NCBI RefSeq assembly: GCF_002994745.2
Contig: NC_037090.1
Location: 41,378,001 to 41,442,000 of the forward strand
DNA: 64,000 bases
From: Rosa chinensis
Lineage: Eukaryota; Streptophyta; Magnoliopsida; Rosales; Rosaceae
Direction of reading: 5' to 3'
The notes under the pieces were generated by a model, which saw only the letters and a list, made by a program, of their open reading frames with translations, was not told where the DNA came from and did no database searches. Shown piece after piece: positions 61,284 through 64,000 of this stretch. The stretch's first letter is position 1. Each line of letters begins with the position of its first letter. A program made the translations under genes and the position numbers.

Positions 61284-62951
61284 TGATAGGTGCGGCTGAA
61301 ACAGCTTCACAATTTAACCCTGCAAAATGTAGTTGTCAGTATAGGATAACCAGGGATCGTTCAATCAGGGGATTGCAGGGTACACCTACACAAAAAGGTC
61401 ATTTAACAAATAAAAGAATAAAATGGGGGGTTTTGAAATTTGGTTTCTAATCTACTTAAAATAAAAACCAAACAAATAAACCTATATACAATGATCGACT
61501 CCCCTAACCTGGACCAATACCACTCGGAAATTACTAAGAACGAAAACAGAAAATCTATTTCAACATTCTACAAAAATGTGCCCATCTTAAATGCCTAGAT
61601 AAGAGCCCAAATGAAAAACCTCAGCGGATCAATCCATTTATCTGATTCGTTCTAATGTAGGCTTGGATCGGAAAAGTCCTTACCAAGCCTAATACTACTA
61701 ATTTTCGAAAACACTCAGCGTAATTCTCTTAACTAGTAGTATTATCTAACCCTCGAATCAACTCACACGTGCAAATTAACCATTACACATAGAATTTAAC
61801 ACGTAATTTTCAGAATCATTTAATTATTAAAGCATGATTTTTACCACTCGTTAGAACTAATTACTACTTGTTTAACTCAGCGTCTTAACAAATGACAATT
61901 ACTCTTGACAAATTAAGTAAACACACATGAACTCACACCGTTATTCTAGCATGCAAACTTATGAACCTAACTCTGAAAATTACCTAAACACGTAAAAGGG
62001 CATAAGATTGTGACATGCATCATAAAAGAATTCTCGAAATTAACTCAATAATAAACTGAAAATCTCAAAAATATTAATAAAAATATTCTAAAAATTTCAT
62101 GTCTCCAATTACATAACTCGCAAATCGAAACACACAAAACCGAAACAAAAATTGTAAATAGAGTCATAGTTACACTTTGAAGCTTTCCTCATCGGTTTGG
62201 CAACAAGGTGATGAACTTGTCTCTACTATGGTGGTGGAGTGTCCTTGACTTAGCGCCTAAGAACTTCGTTGATTGATGGATGGATGGTGGTCACGGTCTT
62301 GTAGGTATTGGAGGTTTGAGGAGTGAATTGAGCAGAGTCTTGGAATAGTTTTTGGCCAGGAAGTGATAGGCAAGGAAGTGATCGGCCAGGAAGCGATGCA
62401 AATTCTATTCTGGACGTTGCCTATTTATAGGGGAGCATTGGTTGGCTTTTGTCGATCGTACTCTTCGTCATTGGACTGATGGGATTGCATCATAATTCCT
62501 TTAATTTCTCAACTGAAACGTCTCCTTTATCGCCTTAACTCCTCTCATAATGGGGCAATTCCTTTAATTTCCAAGCTGAATGTCTCTCTTATTTATTCCC
62601 CAACTGAAAACGTCTTTCTCTTTATTTCCCTTCTTTATTGCTTGGTCAACCTGATTTAATAAAGGGCACAAAATTAAATTCTTTTAGAGAAAATAAAAAG
62701 AATTAAAACAATTTAATTTCAGAAAAATACTGCCATAAATTCTCTCTTAAGGCCCACAGATTAGAATGACGGTGAAGAATCTTGATCCAGCTAGGATTCT
62801 TCATCAATTTTGCATTTTCCGCTTATTCCATGCCAAACACTCTACAAGACTCTGAAAACGACTCGATAACTCAAAACACGAAACTAAGAGAGAAACAAAG
62901 CTAAAATGGGGCATATACTCAATAATATTGTCACACTTTTTGCTCCTATCA
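61284..62951 (-). mobile_element. 3' LTR, family C
   Basis: A 1668-bp LTR on the minus strand runs from TGATAGGAGC (right end) to CACCTATCA (left end). The TATA box is the complement of 62422-62429. It is preceded on its own strand by a polypurine tract (complement of 62952-62967), so it is the 3' LTR of an element whose body lies to the right. Confidence 0.9.
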
Positions 62952-63500
62952 ACTACCACACACTTAGTTTTTGTTAGTCCCTTAGCAAAACAAAAATACA
63001 AAACAAAATAAAGAATCGACAAAAAGCAAGTAAATGACTCTACTGCCCCTAACTGTTGTCTCAAAGACTCCAAACTCATGGCTTTCACGTTAAACACTTA
63101 ATCAAAATCGCATAGATAATTCCAGGGTTAATAAACACGTGACACTCATATGACAAAGTAAGATGTGGAGAACTTAAGTTATACTGTGAATGATAGCACG
63201 TTTCGAACAAGTCCAATCCAAACTCACAAAGCATACTCTCGATTTTTCTCTCAGAAATGGCTATGCTTAAAAGCTTCACACTCAAGTATATGCAAGAGAA
63301 TAAATTGTAAGGCAATAAAAAAATTTGCATATTTCATCAATAAAAGCATTTTGTGAAGAATTTTTTAAAAACCTCAAGAATTGACTAAGTTCACAAATGG
63401 ACCTAAACCATAAGCTCGACTTTGTAACTGACTCCACTAACCAAAGGTTGCCCATCTCAAGGATCAAGTAAGGACTTGAAGCAGGTTGTAATGTGATTAC
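62952..63500 (-). mobile_element. 3' non-coding end of an Athila-like element
   Basis: It is collinear with the last part of the 3' region at about 44270-44828: the TTGCTAAGGGACTA segment, then AAGTGTGTGG before the LTR. Similarity stops near 63500. Confidence 0.75.
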
Positions 63501-64000
63501 ACGTATTTCTATGCATGTAATTATATCTAAAATACTAGAACTAAGCTAATCCTCATGTCAATTAATATGTAATTAATTCATTTTTATTTATTTTGTAGAA
63601 AATAAGCGGAATTGCGGAAACGAGAGAAAATGGTGCGAATTTGGAGCAAATTGGAGTTTCCGATAAAATGACGAAATAGTCAATGTGGGTCAACTTTGGT
63701 CAACATCATCAAGGGAGCGGAATCAAACCACCTCTGATAATGTGTGGAAGTGCATTGAGGAAGAAGAGAAGAAAGACAAAAAAAGGGGGGAAAAGAAGAA
63801 ACAAGAAAGGTGAAGAAAAGAAGAAAGGAGAAAGAAAGTGTTAAAAAAAAAATTCTAAACTGTGCTGACGTCATCATGACGTCAGCAATATCATAATCAA
63901 CTCATTTTCTTTCTTTCCCACGTGCTGCTTCTTCTTTTTATTTTATTTTATTTTATTTTTTCTTTCTCCAATCACTTGCTGCCAAATGTCCTTTTCTATC
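63501..64000. other. Unassigned sequence, probably another repeat
   Basis: No gene seen. A purine-rich stretch (63750-63840), a G-box CACGTG (63919-63924) and a TTTTA microsatellite (about 63935-63960) are visible. It interrupts the element to its left. Confidence 0.4.
63864..63886. promoter_or_regulatory. Palindromic pair of TGACGTCA bZIP sites
   Basis: A 23-bp perfect inverted repeat, two 11-bp arms around one C. It contains TGACGTCA at 63866-63873 and 63877-63884, starts 11 bp apart. TGACGTCA is a classical bZIP (TGA/C-box) site. Confidence 0.6.

Overview
This 64-kb window is repeat-rich plant nuclear DNA, almost certainly from a eudicot. The evidence is an intact MIK2-type LRR receptor kinase, Athila-lineage Ty3/gypsy elements with a tRNA-Asp primer site, short-LTR Ty1/copia elements with the TGGTATCAGAGC primer site, and MITEs. 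The receptor and repeat types would suit Rosaceae, but that placement is weak. No bacterial, organellar, tRNA, rRNA or CRISPR feature is visible.

Host genes lie at the edges. Bases 1-281 (+) are the tail of one LRR receptor kinase gene. An intact paralogue of 1078 residues runs the other way at 52058-55379 (-). The two genes are tail to tail, and the same copia insertion sits at the same base in both 3' flanks, so gene tail and copia form an inverted duplication. A 5'-end relic of a third receptor gene lies at about 55.9 kb, a LINE RNase H relic at 56.3-57.2 kb, and a two-exon gene for a 74-residue candidate secreted peptide at 59081-59409.

Between the arms is a transposon nest. Left copia (424-7100) carries a 2.4-kb solo gypsy LTR with a perfect target duplication. 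Next come two unassigned LTR-like blocks (7.1-11 kb), one with a hairpin array of constant loop and changing stem, and a minus-strand remnant coding an acidic protein with a tandem repeat (12.1-13.1 kb). From 13951 to 46558 there is an Athila array: LTR-A, internal 1, LTR-B, internal 2, LTR-B, internal 3, LTR-B. An inverted solo LTR-B lies inside the gag of internal 3. All gag-pol frames are broken. The right copia (46844-51915, -) is complete in outline but dead.

The right edge (60.3-63.5 kb, -) holds a third LTR family (LTR-C) as one LTR abutting part of another, plus the 3' end of an element that continues out of the window.

Observations most worth checking are the constant-loop hairpin array, a conserved U5 segment complementary to the primer-binding region in all Athila families here, a compensating base change in an untranslated motif used at both ends of the elements, the peptide gene, and the layered history of the inverted duplication.
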